DNA of 64,000 nucleotides from Pseudozobellia thermophila (GCF_900141855.1 NZ_FQYU01000001.1:469402-533401), one strand, 5' to 3'; shown: positions 1-9,823, counted from the stretch's first letter. Program-made: numbers and translations. Notes: a model not told the origin generated them from the sequence alone.

Positions 1-1
1 T

Positions 2-208
2 GCCCCGCTTCGAATGATGTACGGCGAAAAGGAAAACCCCTACCCCCAACTCAAAAGAACGGTTCTTAACGATTGGCCATGGGCGTATCCGACCTATAGT
101 TTTACCATCGATAGGCCCCTGCAGGAGGTTAAGGCGGTAATGATCGACCCATCGCAACTGATGGCCGACGTAAAACAAGAGGACAACCTCTGGCAAAAAG
201 CCGAATAA
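2..208 (+). CDS. M1 family metallopeptidase, C-terminal fragment
   Basis: The reading frame is open from the window edge and ends with TAA at 206-208, leaving 68 residues. The tail contains PLRMMYGEK, NDWPWAYPTYSF and MIDPSQLMADV, which resemble the end of the flavobacterial M1 (gluzincin) aminopeptidase-like proteins; the HExxH zinc site would lie upstream, outside the window. Family members are exported zinc peptidases. The gene precedes rnpA on the same strand. Family assignment rests on this short tail alone, so it is an inference from recognised sequence style. Confidence 0.7.
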   Translation, partial: APLRMMYGEKENPYPQLKRTVLNDWPWAYPTYSFTIDRPLQEVKAVMIDPSQLMADVKQEDNLWQKAE

Positions 209-306
209 AGGGCGGCCACACCTCAAAGTGAAGATGCTGATGGGGCAGTCGTAAACCAACACGTTTTACGAATGCCCCATTTTTGATCAAAAATACTTCA
301 AACCGA

Positions 307-690
307 ATGGACTTCAAATTCCCCAAAAAAGAAAAGTTAAAAAGCAAAAAGGTAATCGACCGGCTTTTTGCAGAGGGCAAGTCCGTTACCGTCTTTCCGC
401 TCAAGCTGATCTATCTAAAATGCGAACTTCCCGAAGAGGTTCGCGCACAAGTGGGGACAGTAGCCCCCAAAAAGAACATCAAAAGTGCGGTGCGCCGCAA
501 CCGTATCAAACGCTTGATGCGCGAAAGCTATCGTTTGAACAAACATGTGGTTTTTAACAATAGTGAAGGCTCTTTTGCGTTTCTATTTTTATACCTTGGG
601 AAAAAGATGCCCCCATATACCGAAATCGAGTCCGCCATGACGAAAACCTTGTCCAAGTTTTTAAAGGCGGAAGGGCAAAAGGGCACCTAA
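307..690 (+). CDS. rnpA: Ribonuclease P protein component
   Basis: This is the protein subunit of RNase P, which helps the catalytic RNA remove 5' leaders from pre-tRNA in the cytoplasm. The 127-residue length is normal for the family. The diagnostic basic helix RRNRIKRLMRESYR (about residues 63-76) is intact, and the N-terminus (MDFKFPKKEKLKSKK) is typical. I chose the ATG at 307; an in-frame TTG at 283 would add eight residues that do not look conserved. The usual partner rpmH is not next to it: the neighbours are an M1 peptidase and an S41 protease. Confidence 0.95.
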   Translation: MDFKFPKKEKLKSKKVIDRLFAEGKSVTVFPLKLIYLKCELPEEVRAQVGTVAPKKNIKSAVRRNRIKRLMRESYRLNKHVVFNNSEGSFAFLFLYLGKKMPPYTEIESAMTKTLSKFLKAEGQKGT

Positions 691-727
691 AAACACCTAT
701 GGTAAATCTTCAAACAATTCAGACCAA

Positions 728-2359
728 ATGAAGGCTTTAGCGAAAAAAAGAATCCTGATCCCCGTAATGGCCATGACCCTGTTCGTGGTCGGAAGTGGTT
801 TCGTAAAGACCGATTTCTTCGAAATCGCCAAACAGATCGAGATATTCACCACCCTTTTTAAGGAACTCAACATGAACTATGTCGACGAGACCAACCCGGC
901 CGAGTTGATGGACACCGCCATAAAGAACATGCTCGACGAGCTCGACCCGTATACCAAGTTTTTGAACGAACAGGACGTGGAGTCGTACCGCATAAACAAT
1001 GCCGGTGAGTATTCGGGTATCGGAGCCCTTGTCCGCTCATATGACGACAAGTTGCTCATCGTTGAGCCCTATAAGGGCTACCCCGCCGATAAGGCGGGAC
1101 TCAAAGCGGGCGACGAGATCCTCAAGATAGGCGACATCGAAGTGGCCAAGTTCGACGATAACGCCAGCGAGCTCCTAAAGGGGGCCAACAACACTTCGGT
1201 CGAGGTGACCTTTTCCAGACAGGGTGAAACCAAAACCGCCACCATTACACGGGGTGCCGTCGAAGTAGACGCCGTACCCTTCTACAAAATGGCCGACGAC
1301 AAAACCGGCTACATTGTCCTGTCCAAATTCAACGCCAAGGCATCGAGCCAAACCAAATCGGCCCTCATAGACCTTAAGGCCCAGGGCGCCGAAAAAATCA
1401 TCCTCGACCTGCGCGGCAACCCGGGCGGCCTCCTATCGGAGGCGATCAACGTAACCAACCTATTTGTCGACAAGGGCGAGTTGATCGTAACGACGAAGTC
1501 AAAGGTGAAAAAGTTCAACAGGGAGTACAAGACCAAGAACCAACCGGTGGATACCGAAATTCCCCTGGTCGTCTTGGTCAACGGCAACAGTGCCTCGGCC
1601 AGTGAAATCGTTTCAGGGGGGTTGCAAGACCTCGACAGGGCCGTAATCATGGGCGCCCGTAGTTTCGGGAAGGGCTTGGTACAACGCCCCTTAAAGCTCA
1701 CCTACGGCACCCAATTGAAGGTTACCATCAGCCGTTACTACACCCCTTCGGGAAGATGTATCCAATCGCTCGACTATTGGAACAGGGACAAGGACGGCAA
1801 CGCCGTCCAAAAAACCACCTTTAACGACTTTACCACGCGCAATGGACGCAAGGTACAGGATGGTGGCGGGGTCTTGCCCGATATCGAAATCGCCTCGACC
1901 AAGGCCAATGAACTGACCTCGGCCCTAATGAACAACAATGTAATCTTCGACTTTGCCACCCAATACTATTACAAACACGCCCTGGACAGTGTAGACGATT
2001 TCGCCTTCTCCGACAGCGATTACGAAGATTTCAAAACCTTTGTCTCCGAAAGCAACTTCTCTTTTGAGACCAAAATAGAAAAGACCTTAAAGGCTGCCAT
2101 GACCGACCGGGAAGAGGTAATCTTCAACGAGGCGATCGAAAGCGACTTTGAAACCCTCTTGGTCGATATCGAAAAGCGTAAGATCACGGCCCTTGAAGAA
2201 TATCAAAATGAGATAAAGAGCAAGCTACAGGACGAGATCATTAAACGCTACTTTTACCGCGAAGGCCTTTACGAGTACTACCTAAAGAACGACGAGGCCA
2301 TTTTGGCCGCAGCCGAACTTTTGGACAACCGATCCAAATACGACAGTATTCTTCGATAG
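728..2359 (+). CDS. S41 family C-terminal processing peptidase (CtpA-like)
   Basis: A 543-residue serine protease of the tail-specific protease family, which cleaves envelope proteins near their C-termini. An N-terminal hydrophobic segment (about residues 9-25) implies export or membrane anchoring. A PDZ domain follows (about 93-178; PADKAGLKAGDEIL). In the catalytic core, NGNSASASE holds the expected nucleophile Ser290 and SFGKGLVQ holds the general base Lys315; the 25-residue spacing is that of E. coli Prc. It starts 37 bp after rnpA on the same strand and may be cotranscribed. It converges with the glucosidase gene on the minus strand, with only 27 bp between stop codons. Confidence 0.93.
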   Translation: MKALAKKRILIPVMAMTLFVVGSGFVKTDFFEIAKQIEIFTTLFKELNMNYVDETNPAELMDTAIKNMLDELDPYTKFLNEQDVESYRINNAGEYSGIGALVRSYDDKLLIVEPYKGYPADKAGLKAGDEILKIGDIEVAKFDDNASELLKGANNTSVEVTFSRQGETKTATITRGAVEVDAVPFYKMADDKTGYIVLSKFNAKASSQTKSALIDLKAQGAEKIILDLRGNPGGLLSEAINVTNLFVDKGELIVTTKSKVKKFNREYKTKNQPVDTEIPLVVLVNGNSASASEIVSGGLQDLDRAVIMGARSFGKGLVQRPLKLTYGTQLKVTISRYYTPSGRCIQSLDYWNRDKDGNAVQKTTFNDFTTRNGRKVQDGGGVLPDIEIASTKANELTSALMNNNVIFDFATQYYYKHALDSVDDFAFSDSDYEDFKTFVSESNFSFETKIEKTLKAAMTDREEVIFNEAIESDFETLLVDIEKRKITALEEYQNEIKSKLQDEIIKRYFYREGLYEYYLKNDEAILAAAELLDNRSKYDSILR

Positions 2360-2386
2360 GCCCTGGTGCAATGTTCCAAGGGATAC

Positions 2387-5017
2387 TCAGCCCTTGTTCT
2401 GCTCCATCTCCATGATCAAATTGGCGATAAGGGCCGTCCATCCGGTCTGGTGCGAGGCTCCCAACCCCTTTCCCGTGTCCCCGTCAAAGAACTCATAAAA
2501 AAGGTGTTCGTTTTTAAAATGGGCGTCTTTGGTAAAGACCGATTGCGGGTCGTCGGAATGGTAGCGGAATTTGCCTGCCCCGTCCCGCTCGAAAAGGCGT
2601 ACCAATCGCTTGGTTATTTCATCCGCGATTTGGTTGAGGTTCAACTTGTTTCCAGAACCGGTGGGAAACTCGTATACATAGGTAGGGCCGTAGTACTGGT
2701 AGTATTTTCGCAAGGATTGGACGATCATGTAATTTAGGGGCATCCATATAGGCCCCCGCCAATTCGAATTGCCGCCGAACATGTTCGATTTGCTTTCCCC
2801 GGGCTCGTACTCGATCCGGTGGTGGCCGTGATGCTCGAATACATAGGGGTTTTCCTTGTGGTATTTGGACAGTGAACGTATTCCGTAATCGGATAGAAAC
2901 TCGTCTTCGTCGAGCAGTCGTTTCAATAAGTGTTCGAGCCTAAAGCCCCGCATGATGGAGAAGAGGTAGTTTCCGTCTTCGTTCGCTTCCTCAATCCGGG
3001 AAATCAGCGAAGCGAGGTCTGGCCGTGTCAACACGATCTTTGCGGCCCTTACCTTAAACTCCCTCAGCTCTTGGAAGGGGTTTTTGTGAATGACCTCAAC
3101 GGCGAACATGGGAATGATCCCCACTAGGGAACGTACTTTCAATCGCTGGCTCGTACCGCTCGACATCTCCACCACGTCATAGTAGAAATTGTCCTCATCG
3201 TCCCAAAGTGAGATATCCTTGGCGCCGATATGGTGCATGGCCCAGGCAATGTTCAAAAAATGCCTAAAGAATTTGGCCGCGGCCTCTTCGTAGGCGTCGT
3301 CTCCCTCGGCCAGCTCCAACGACATCCGTAGCATGTTGAGGGTAAACATGGCCATCCAGCTCGTGGCATCGGCCTGTTGCATTCTGGTGATGCCCGGGGG
3401 CATATGGTTTCGGTCGAATACCCCGATGTTGTCGAGGCCCAAAAACCCGCCTTCGAACAGGTTCGTGCCGTGCGTGTCCTTTTGGTTGACCCACCAGGTG
3501 AAATTGACCAAAAGCTTCTGAAAGGCCTTTTCCAAGAAATTGCGGTCCCCTTTTCCCGTCCGCGCCTTATCTTTTTCGTATACGCTCCACACCGCCCAGG
3601 AATGCACTGGGGGGTTCACGTCGCTAAAATTCCACTCGTAGGCCGGTATCTGTCCGTTGGGGTGCATATAGCTTTCACGCAGTACCAGCAGAAGCTGCTC
3701 TTTGGCAAAATAGGGGTCTATCTCGACAAAGGAAACCATGTGAAAGGCCAAGTCCCACGCCGCGTACCACGGGTATTCCCATTTATCGGGCATGGATATC
3801 ACATGTCGGTTGGTCAGGTGCTGCCAACTGAAGTTCCGTGCGTTGGCCCGATAGGGCTTAAGTTCGCCGGGACCACCGAACAGCCACTTAAACACATCGT
3901 AATAATAGAATTGCTTGGTCCATAACAGGCCCGAAAAGGCCTTTTTGGCAATTTCGCGGTGGGCGGCGGGCAGCTCCTTGGTCAAGGTTTCGCCATAAAA
4001 TTCCTCGCACTCCCCTATGCGCTGTTCAAAAACGGCATCAAAATCCTTCCAAGGTTCGGCCACCTTCCTTTTACTAAGTCGAACCTTTATGGTCTTTGCC
4101 TTGCCCGGGCCAAGCCTAAACTTGTGCCAAACGGCAAATTTTGAGCCCGTCTTCTGCGGATTGACACTTTTTCTTTTGCGGTTGACCACCCGTTCGTTGA
4201 TCCCGTCCTTTACGTATTCGGTCTCGTTCGGTACCTTGTATATTTTTTCATTGTTGGTCTCGTTTTCACAGAACAGTTGCTCTCCCTTTTGGTGGTAGAG
4301 AAAATACCTTCCGTTCCGGGTACTTCTCGATTCGACACAATGGGCATCTACTGCAGTTATCCTGGGCCGGGTAAACCGTTTGTTGTGCTTCCAGAAATTT
4401 CGAAACCAAAGGTGGGGAAGCACGTGGGCGGTAGCGGCCTTTTTCCCCCGGTTGACCACCGTTACCTTCATCAAAATATCGTCCACATCGGCCTTGGCAT
4501 ATTCGACAAAGCAATCGAAATAGGCATTGTCCTTAAAGCAATCGGTATCCAAGAGCTCAAATTCCGGTTCTTCGCGACTGCGGCGGTTCTGCTCTACCAA
4601 GCTTTCGTAAGGAAAGCGCTTGTGCGGGTATTTGTACAAATACTTCGAATAGGAATGCGTGGGCGACGAAACCTGATGAAAATAGAGTTCCTTTACATCT
4701 TCGCCATGGTTGCCCTGGTTGTTGGTAAGACCGTACAAACGCTCCTTTAAGATGGGGTCTTTGCCGTTCCAAAAAACCGGTGCCAAACAGAGTATTTCGC
4801 GAGAATCGCAAAAGCCGGCAATACCCTCTTCGCCCCATCTATACGCATTGCTACGTGCCTTTTCGTGGTCTATAAACTCCCAGGCATGGCCATATTCGCT
4901 ATAATCCTCGCGAACGGTGCCCCACTGGCGCTCGGCCAAATAGGGGCCCCATTTTTTCCAATTCCTATAGTTATCGGGTACGGCCAAACGCTGGGCCTCG
5001 ACACCTTTTTGAACCAT
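2387..5017 (-). CDS. GH63-type (MGH1-like) glucosidase
   Basis: An 876-residue protein of the GH63 / MGH1-like group, (alpha/alpha)6-barrel enzymes that hydrolyse alpha-glucosidic bonds in oligosaccharides or glycosides. Family-typical segments are visible: an N-terminal beta-sandwich part (ERQWGTVREDYSEYGHAW), the acid-containing YPWYAAWDLAFHMVSF, and the conserved SNWRGPIWMPLNYM near the C-terminus. There is no signal peptide, so the enzyme is probably cytoplasmic. Its true substrate cannot be read from sequence. The ATG at 5017 is the natural start. It stands alone, divergent from the phosphatase gene at 5391. Confidence 0.85.
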   Translation of the reverse strand: MVQKGVEAQRLAVPDNYRNWKKWGPYLAERQWGTVREDYSEYGHAWEFIDHEKARSNAYRWGEEGIAGFCDSREILCLAPVFWNGKDPILKERLYGLTNNQGNHGEDVKELYFHQVSSPTHSYSKYLYKYPHKRFPYESLVEQNRRSREEPEFELLDTDCFKDNAYFDCFVEYAKADVDDILMKVTVVNRGKKAATAHVLPHLWFRNFWKHNKRFTRPRITAVDAHCVESRSTRNGRYFLYHQKGEQLFCENETNNEKIYKVPNETEYVKDGINERVVNRKRKSVNPQKTGSKFAVWHKFRLGPGKAKTIKVRLSKRKVAEPWKDFDAVFEQRIGECEEFYGETLTKELPAAHREIAKKAFSGLLWTKQFYYYDVFKWLFGGPGELKPYRANARNFSWQHLTNRHVISMPDKWEYPWYAAWDLAFHMVSFVEIDPYFAKEQLLLVLRESYMHPNGQIPAYEWNFSDVNPPVHSWAVWSVYEKDKARTGKGDRNFLEKAFQKLLVNFTWWVNQKDTHGTNLFEGGFLGLDNIGVFDRNHMPPGITRMQQADATSWMAMFTLNMLRMSLELAEGDDAYEEAAAKFFRHFLNIAWAMHHIGAKDISLWDDEDNFYYDVVEMSSGTSQRLKVRSLVGIIPMFAVEVIHKNPFQELREFKVRAAKIVLTRPDLASLISRIEEANEDGNYLFSIMRGFRLEHLLKRLLDEDEFLSDYGIRSLSKYHKENPYVFEHHGHHRIEYEPGESKSNMFGGNSNWRGPIWMPLNYMIVQSLRKYYQYYGPTYVYEFPTGSGNKLNLNQIADEITKRLVRLFERDGAGKFRYHSDDPQSVFTKDAHFKNEHLFYEFFDGDTGKGLGASHQTGWTALIANLIMEMEQNKG

Positions 5018-5390
5018 GTATTGTTTTTTCTTTGAAATAATCGCTATTTGGAAAGACGTTACTTAAATCACTAACTGTAAAAATACCTCAAAATTGTTCT
5101 TGAACTCAGGCTTAACCCCATTAGGCCCAATGATTTGTGGATAAACAAATAGGGGCGGGACTTTATTGCCAAAATCCCATTTCAACACCAAAAAATTGGC
5201 AAATACACATTCGGGCCAAAAGAATATATCCACCAAAGGAACACAAGAAGGAGCGCTTTTTGGGCTTGGGTCCAATCGACAAATTTCCATCAATGAAAAG
5301 CAAAATTCTTGACCTACTTCACCATGCTTCTTTGTAGATTTACCCAGGTATAAACCAAGACATCCATAATCATCATACCGCCTTAAACCC
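5018..5390. other. Intergenic region between divergent genes
   Basis: These 373 bp must hold the promoters of the glucosidase (minus) and the phosphatase (plus). I found no perfect TAnnTTTG box, hairpin or RNA gene in it, and the short open frames on both strands look like chance. Confidence 0.5.
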
Positions 5391-6782
5391 ATGAAAAAGT
5401 TAAAATTATCCCTTTGCCTTCTAATAGCCGCCACGGTATGTATGCCTGTTGCGGCCCAAGAGCACCAGCACGGCGACGGGCACCATACCCATTATGCCGA
5501 CATCGATTCCCTTCTCGGCCATAAATTAATGTTCCCTTCCAGAACGCCCGATAGGATCATTACCAACCTTACCGTCGACCCGGCCCATAGCTTTGCGGTC
5601 AATTGGCGTACCAACCAACAGGTAAGCACGGGGTTTGTAGAGATTGCCAAGGCCACCGATGGCCCCGAGTTTCTTTTGAAGGGGGTAAGAAGGATCGAGG
5701 CAACCAGCCAAAAGTTTGAAAACCAAAACCGACGGGAACCCTTGGTCAAGAGTACCTTCCATTCGGCCATTGTCGACGGTTTGGAACCAGAAACCACCTA
5801 TGCGTACCGGGTAGGAAGCGGTGAAAAGGAAAATGGCTATTGGAGCGAATGGTTCCAGTTTACCACAGCCAGTGCATCGGGCGAAAGACCCTTTAGTTTT
5901 ATCTACTTTGGCGATGCCCAAAACAACGTCAAATCGCTTTGGTCGAGGGTCATACGCAATTCGTACAAACAATACCCCAATGTCGATTTTATGCTCCATG
6001 CAGGCGACCTTATCAATGACCGCGATGCCAATTTGGAATGGGGCGAATGGTTCTATGCGGGCAGTTTTATCCATGCCACCGTACCCAGTATGATGACACC
6101 GGGAAACCACGAATACAGGGACGGTATTCTTTCCTCCTTGTGGAGGCCGCATTTCACCTTGCCCGAAAATGGCCCGACCGAGGCCCTTAAGGAAACCTGC
6201 TACGCCGTGGATTACGAGAATATGAAGCTTATCTCGATCGATAGTGAAGCCTTTGACGAGCACGAAGAGGCGCGGGGCACACAGGTCCAATGGTTAGACT
6301 CGGTACTTAGCAACAACACCAAGAAATGGACGGCGATTACCACCCATTACCCCATTTATTCGACCGCCAAGGGCAGGGACAACAAAGAACTTAGGGAGGC
6401 CCTAAAGCCCCTTATCGACAAATACGGGGTAGATTTGGTCCTACAGGGGCACGACCACACCTATGCCCGGGGCAGCGATAAAAACCGAGGTCAGGGATTG
6501 ACCGTAGTGAACGATGCGGGTACCGTATACGCCGTATCGGTCAGTGGGCCCAAAATGTACGAATCGCAAGACCAAGACTGGATGGTTCGAAGGGGCGAAT
6601 ACACCCAGCTCTTTCAAATTATATCGGTCTCAAAAGACACCCTTACCTATGGGGCCTATACCCCCATAGGAAGCCTCTACGACTCGTTTGAGCTCATCAA
6701 AAGGAACGGCAAGAAAAAACTGATCAACAAAGTGCCCGATAGCAAGATGCGCCTAAAAAAGGATTTTGTAAAGGAGAAGTAA
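5391..6782 (+). CDS. Purple acid phosphatase-like metallophosphoesterase
   Basis: A 463-residue exported protein with a signal peptide (about residues 1-22, ending VAAQ), then a His-rich stretch. A fibronectin-III-like N-terminal domain follows (LTVDPAHSFAVNWRT to about residue 160), then a calcineurin-type metallophosphoesterase core. The dinuclear metal motifs appear in order: FGDAQNN, HAGDLIND, GNHEY, TTHYP and GHDHTYARG. Family members remove phosphate from monoesters at a two-metal centre. The location is periplasmic or extracellular. The exact substrate is unknown, and the Tyr ligand that makes true purple acid phosphatases purple is not obvious. Confidence 0.9.
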   Translation: MKKLKLSLCLLIAATVCMPVAAQEHQHGDGHHTHYADIDSLLGHKLMFPSRTPDRIITNLTVDPAHSFAVNWRTNQQVSTGFVEIAKATDGPEFLLKGVRRIEATSQKFENQNRREPLVKSTFHSAIVDGLEPETTYAYRVGSGEKENGYWSEWFQFTTASASGERPFSFIYFGDAQNNVKSLWSRVIRNSYKQYPNVDFMLHAGDLINDRDANLEWGEWFYAGSFIHATVPSMMTPGNHEYRDGILSSLWRPHFTLPENGPTEALKETCYAVDYENMKLISIDSEAFDEHEEARGTQVQWLDSVLSNNTKKWTAITTHYPIYSTAKGRDNKELREALKPLIDKYGVDLVLQGHDHTYARGSDKNRGQGLTVVNDAGTVYAVSVSGPKMYESQDQDWMVRRGEYTQLFQIISVSKDTLTYGAYTPIGSLYDSFELIKRNGKKKLINKVPDSKMRLKKDFVKEK

Positions 6783-6901
6783 ATTCGCCCATGTAGCTCG
6801 CAGGGAGCGCAAAGGTCCTTGACTTTTCGGGGGGAAGGGCCAATGGGGTTTAAACTCGATTATCGAGTAAATTCCGTAACTTTCTTTTTGAAAACAACGG
6901 C

Positions 6902-7795
6902 ATGCCCGAAACCTCAACCCATAAAGCGGAACCCATACTCGATAACCGGTCCTTACTTGGTGAGGGACCCGTTTGGGACGAAAGAAGCCAAACCCTGTAC
7001 TGGGTCGATATCGAGGGTAAAAAGCTCCACGCCCATCGGCCCGCCACCCAACATAATGCGCATTGGGACTTTGATGAAATGCTTGGCGCGGCAGTGCCCA
7101 TGGAAAATGGAAACCTGTTGCTCGCCCTTGAAAAAGGCCTGGCGGTCTTTGATGTCGATACCGGGTTTCTGCATCGACCGGGCGTGCTTGAAAACAACGA
7201 CCCCATGATGCGTTTTAACGATGGCAAAACCGGACCCAACGGTCATTTTTATATCGGTACCATGCACAAAGAATTCGCGCCAAAAAGCGGCACCTTGTTT
7301 CGGGTAGACCCGACCCTGAAGGTAAAAACCGAAATTTCGGGAACCACCATTTCAAACGGCATGGCCTGGACCTCCGACCGAAAAACCTTCTATTTTAGCG
7401 ACACCGACACCTATAAAATCGACCGTTACGAATACCATCTGGAAACGGGCTCCCTTTCGAACAGGCAAACGGCCTTTAAAATTCCCAGTACCTATGGGGG
7501 TGCCGACGGTATGTGCATCGATTCTGAAAATATGCTGTGGATCGCCCATTGGGGAGGTAGCTGTGTGCGCCGGTGGAACCCCAAAACCGGGGAGGTGCTG
7601 CAAAAGATAGACGTAGACGCGCCCCATGTGACCTCGTGCTGCTTCGGTGGCAAGGACCTCGACACCCTTTACATTACCACCGCCCGGAGCGGACTCAGCC
7701 AGAAGCAAATTGAAAAGCATCCAAAAAGCGGCGGATTGTTCGCCTATAGACCCAAGGTCAAGGGAAGGCCCATAACCTATTTTAAACACAGCTAA
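6902..7795 (+). CDS. SMP-30/gluconolactonase/LRE family lactonase
   Basis: A 297-residue six-bladed beta-propeller of the SMP-30 family. These enzymes use one divalent metal to hydrolyse sugar lactones such as gluconolactone. The expected metal-site segments are present: LGEGPVWDE near residue 18, RFNDGKTGPNGHFYIGTM, TISNGMAWTSD and GGADGMCID. There is no signal peptide. It is the first gene of an overlapping three-gene operon with an SDR and a VOC protein (stop and start share one base, TAATG). This suggests that an SDR-made lactone is opened by this enzyme in a sugar-oxidation route. Confidence 0.92.
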   Translation: MPETSTHKAEPILDNRSLLGEGPVWDERSQTLYWVDIEGKKLHAHRPATQHNAHWDFDEMLGAAVPMENGNLLLALEKGLAVFDVDTGFLHRPGVLENNDPMMRFNDGKTGPNGHFYIGTMHKEFAPKSGTLFRVDPTLKVKTEISGTTISNGMAWTSDRKTFYFSDTDTYKIDRYEYHLETGSLSNRQTAFKIPSTYGGADGMCIDSENMLWIAHWGGSCVRRWNPKTGEVLQKIDVDAPHVTSCCFGGKDLDTLYITTARSGLSQKQIEKHPKSGGLFAYRPKVKGRPITYFKHS

Positions 7796-8580
7796 TGGCC
7801 TATTCGGGAATCAAAGACAAAACAGCTATAGTTACCGGTGCCGGCGAAGGTATCGGCCGCGCCATTGCCGAAGCCCTGACAAGGCAAGGCGCCAACGTAG
7901 TTCTCAACGATATCGATACCGCCCTGTGCGAACGTTCGGCGCATGAAATCGACCAAAGCCATAAAGGCCGTTGCCTCCCTTTTGCCGGTGATGCGGGCAA
8001 TGTGGGCTTTATTGACAAGATGGTGGGTTTTGCCCTGTCGCAATTCGGAAAAATAGACTTTGTGATTCCCAATGCGGGCATTACCCTTTTCGGCGATTTT
8101 CTGAAGTTCACCCCCGAATCGTTCAACAAGGTGGTTCAGTTGAACCTGCAGGGCGCCTTTTTTCTGGTACAGCGCGCCGCCAAGGAGATGATCCGGCAAA
8201 AAAGCGGCGGAAAAGTGGTGCTTCTATCCTCCCAGGTAGGCATTAGGGCCTACCGCAACCTTACCGCCTATGCAATGACCAAGGCCGCCCTGCGGATGAT
8301 GGCCGTCAACCTGGCCTTCGAGCTCGACAAACACCGAATAAACATCAATGTGGTGGCGCCCGGCGCAACACTTACCGAGCGTACGCGACAGGAACAGCCC
8401 GATTACGAAGGGATATGGGGCAAATTGAACCCCAATGGGCGCGTAGGCAAGCCCGAAGACATCGCCAATACCTGCCTGTTCCTGCTTTCGGACGAGGCCG
8501 GCCATATCAACGGACAGACCATCCCCGTCGACGGGGGATGGACCACGGCGGGCAAATACCCCGAAGACCTCGGCCAATGA
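7795..8580 (+). CDS. SDR family oxidoreductase
   Basis: A 261-residue classical short-chain dehydrogenase/reductase. The Rossmann nucleotide site TGAGEGIG is at residues 14-21, NAGI at 93-96, the catalytic Ser about 146, and the YxxxK pair is Tyr159/Lys163. The acidic residue after strand 2 (VVLNDID) favours NAD over NADP. A C-terminal INGQTIPVDGGW is typical. Its start overlaps the lactonase stop and its stop overlaps the VOC start (ATGA), so the three are translationally coupled. A sugar or polyol dehydrogenase is likely; the substrate is inferred only from context. Confidence 0.92.
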   Translation: MAYSGIKDKTAIVTGAGEGIGRAIAEALTRQGANVVLNDIDTALCERSAHEIDQSHKGRCLPFAGDAGNVGFIDKMVGFALSQFGKIDFVIPNAGITLFGDFLKFTPESFNKVVQLNLQGAFFLVQRAAKEMIRQKSGGKVVLLSSQVGIRAYRNLTAYAMTKAALRMMAVNLAFELDKHRININVVAPGATLTERTRQEQPDYEGIWGKLNPNGRVGKPEDIANTCLFLLSDEAGHINGQTIPVDGGWTTAGKYPEDLGQ

Positions 8581-8963
8581 GCTTGAAACGCATACACCAT
8601 ATCGCCATTATCTGCTCCGATTATAAAACCTCCAAAAGGTTTTATACCGATATTCTGGGGCTTCAGGTCTTACGGGAAACCTATCGGGAAGAAAGACGGT
8701 CGTACAAGCTCGACCTGGCCCTTAACGGCGAATACCTTATTGAGCTCTTCTCCTTTCCCGATCCGCCCAAACGCATTTCTAGGCCCGAAGCGGCCGGACT
8801 TAGGCATTTGGCCTTCGAAGTAGACGACGTGGCCGCTGAAAGGCAAAGGCTTATGGCCGAGGGCCTCGACGTGGAACCCATCCGAACGGACGAATTTACG
8901 GGAAGGCAATTTACTTTCTTTGCCGATCCCGACGGGCTGCCCATCGAGCTCTACGAAAAGTAG
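8577..8963 (+). CDS. VOC family (glyoxalase-like) protein
   Basis: A 128-residue single-domain vicinal oxygen chelate protein with two beta-alpha-beta-beta-beta halves. The metal-ligand positions are recognisable: His in RIHHIAIICSDY, Glu in YLIELFSF, His in GLRHLAFEVDD and Glu in GLPIELYEK. It most resembles the small glyoxalase-like (GloA2) subgroup. The ATG at 8577 overlaps the SDR stop codon, closing the three-gene operon. Likely cytoplasmic. The reaction is not determinable; isomerase, epimerase or lyase are all possible in this fold. Confidence 0.9.
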   Translation: MSLKRIHHIAIICSDYKTSKRFYTDILGLQVLRETYREERRSYKLDLALNGEYLIELFSFPDPPKRISRPEAAGLRHLAFEVDDVAAERQRLMAEGLDVEPIRTDEFTGRQFTFFADPDGLPIELYEK

Positions 8964-8986
8964 TTTTGAAAGCAGGCCAAACGCTC

Positions 8987-9787
8987 TTACTCCTTAAGGT
9001 TTTTGATTTTTATATTTCTAAAATCAATGGGCTGGCCTTCGCTTTGTAGGGCAATCATGCCTTGGGTCAGGGGCGTGTCGTCGACCTTGTATTTGGGGTC
9101 GTAGCCGTCGACCACCCCGCCCCCGATCCGAGGTTTGGTGTATTCCAATACGGTCTTGCCGTTGATTATATGTTTGACCAAGGAGTCGCCGTAAACAATC
9201 AGCTCGGCCTTGACCCATTGGTCGCCAAAAAAGGTGTCGGAGGTAGAGTTCAAACAGTGTCCGGGATACATTTCGCCCTGAAAGTCGATTTCGGTTCCCG
9301 GGGAACACATGTTCCCCGTAGGCCGTTCCTCGCCCTCGGTTATTCCCGCCAAAAACTGCATCTCTACCGAAATGGGCCAGTTTTGCTCCTTAAGCATGGT
9401 TCTGGGGTCTTGCGAGTGAAACATTACCCCGCTGTTCTTTAAGGTATACGAAGGTGCCCCGGGATGCAATTCCCCCACAAAGCGATATTCCATCGATAGG
9501 TGAAAATGCGAAAAGGGCTTGTCGAAATACAAATGCCCGAAACGGTCGTTAAAATCGCCCTCGTACTTATCGTAGCGTACTTTAATGATCCCGTCTTCGG
9601 CCCGAAAGGTATCGCCATAGTTGTCGCCCGTTTCATAATGGTGGATTTTGGTGGTCCATCCCTCCAAATTCTTGCCATTAAAAAGATATTCCCATTCGTC
9701 GTCTGGCTTATCGCCTTTTTTTACGCCACAGGCCAAAAGAACAAAAAAGGCCAAGAAAGATAGGCTAAGGACATGTTTAAATCGCAT
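8987..9787 (-). CDS. DUF1080 (3-keto-disaccharide hydrolase-like) lipoprotein
   Basis: A 266-residue protein with a lipoprotein signal (lipobox VLLAC, Cys at about residue 20), so probably anchored in the envelope. The mature part is one DUF1080 concanavalin-like jelly roll: it begins with YLFNGKNLEGW and ends with QPIDFRNIKIKNL, both hallmarks of the family. Several DUF1080 proteins act on 3-keto-glycosides. It lies 36 bp downstream of the DUF5009 membrane gene on the same strand, so the two probably form an operon. Confidence 0.9.
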   Translation of the reverse strand: MRFKHVLSLSFLAFFVLLACGVKKGDKPDDEWEYLFNGKNLEGWTTKIHHYETGDNYGDTFRAEDGIIKVRYDKYEGDFNDRFGHLYFDKPFSHFHLSMEYRFVGELHPGAPSYTLKNSGVMFHSQDPRTMLKEQNWPISVEMQFLAGITEGEERPTGNMCSPGTEIDFQGEMYPGHCLNSTSDTFFGDQWVKAELIVYGDSLVKHIINGKTVLEYTKPRIGGGVVDGYDPKYKVDDTPLTQGMIALQSEGQPIDFRNIKIKNLKE

Positions 9788-9823
9788 AGTTTTAAGTTTG
9801 ATGTTGAATTAAAGGTTAGGCAC

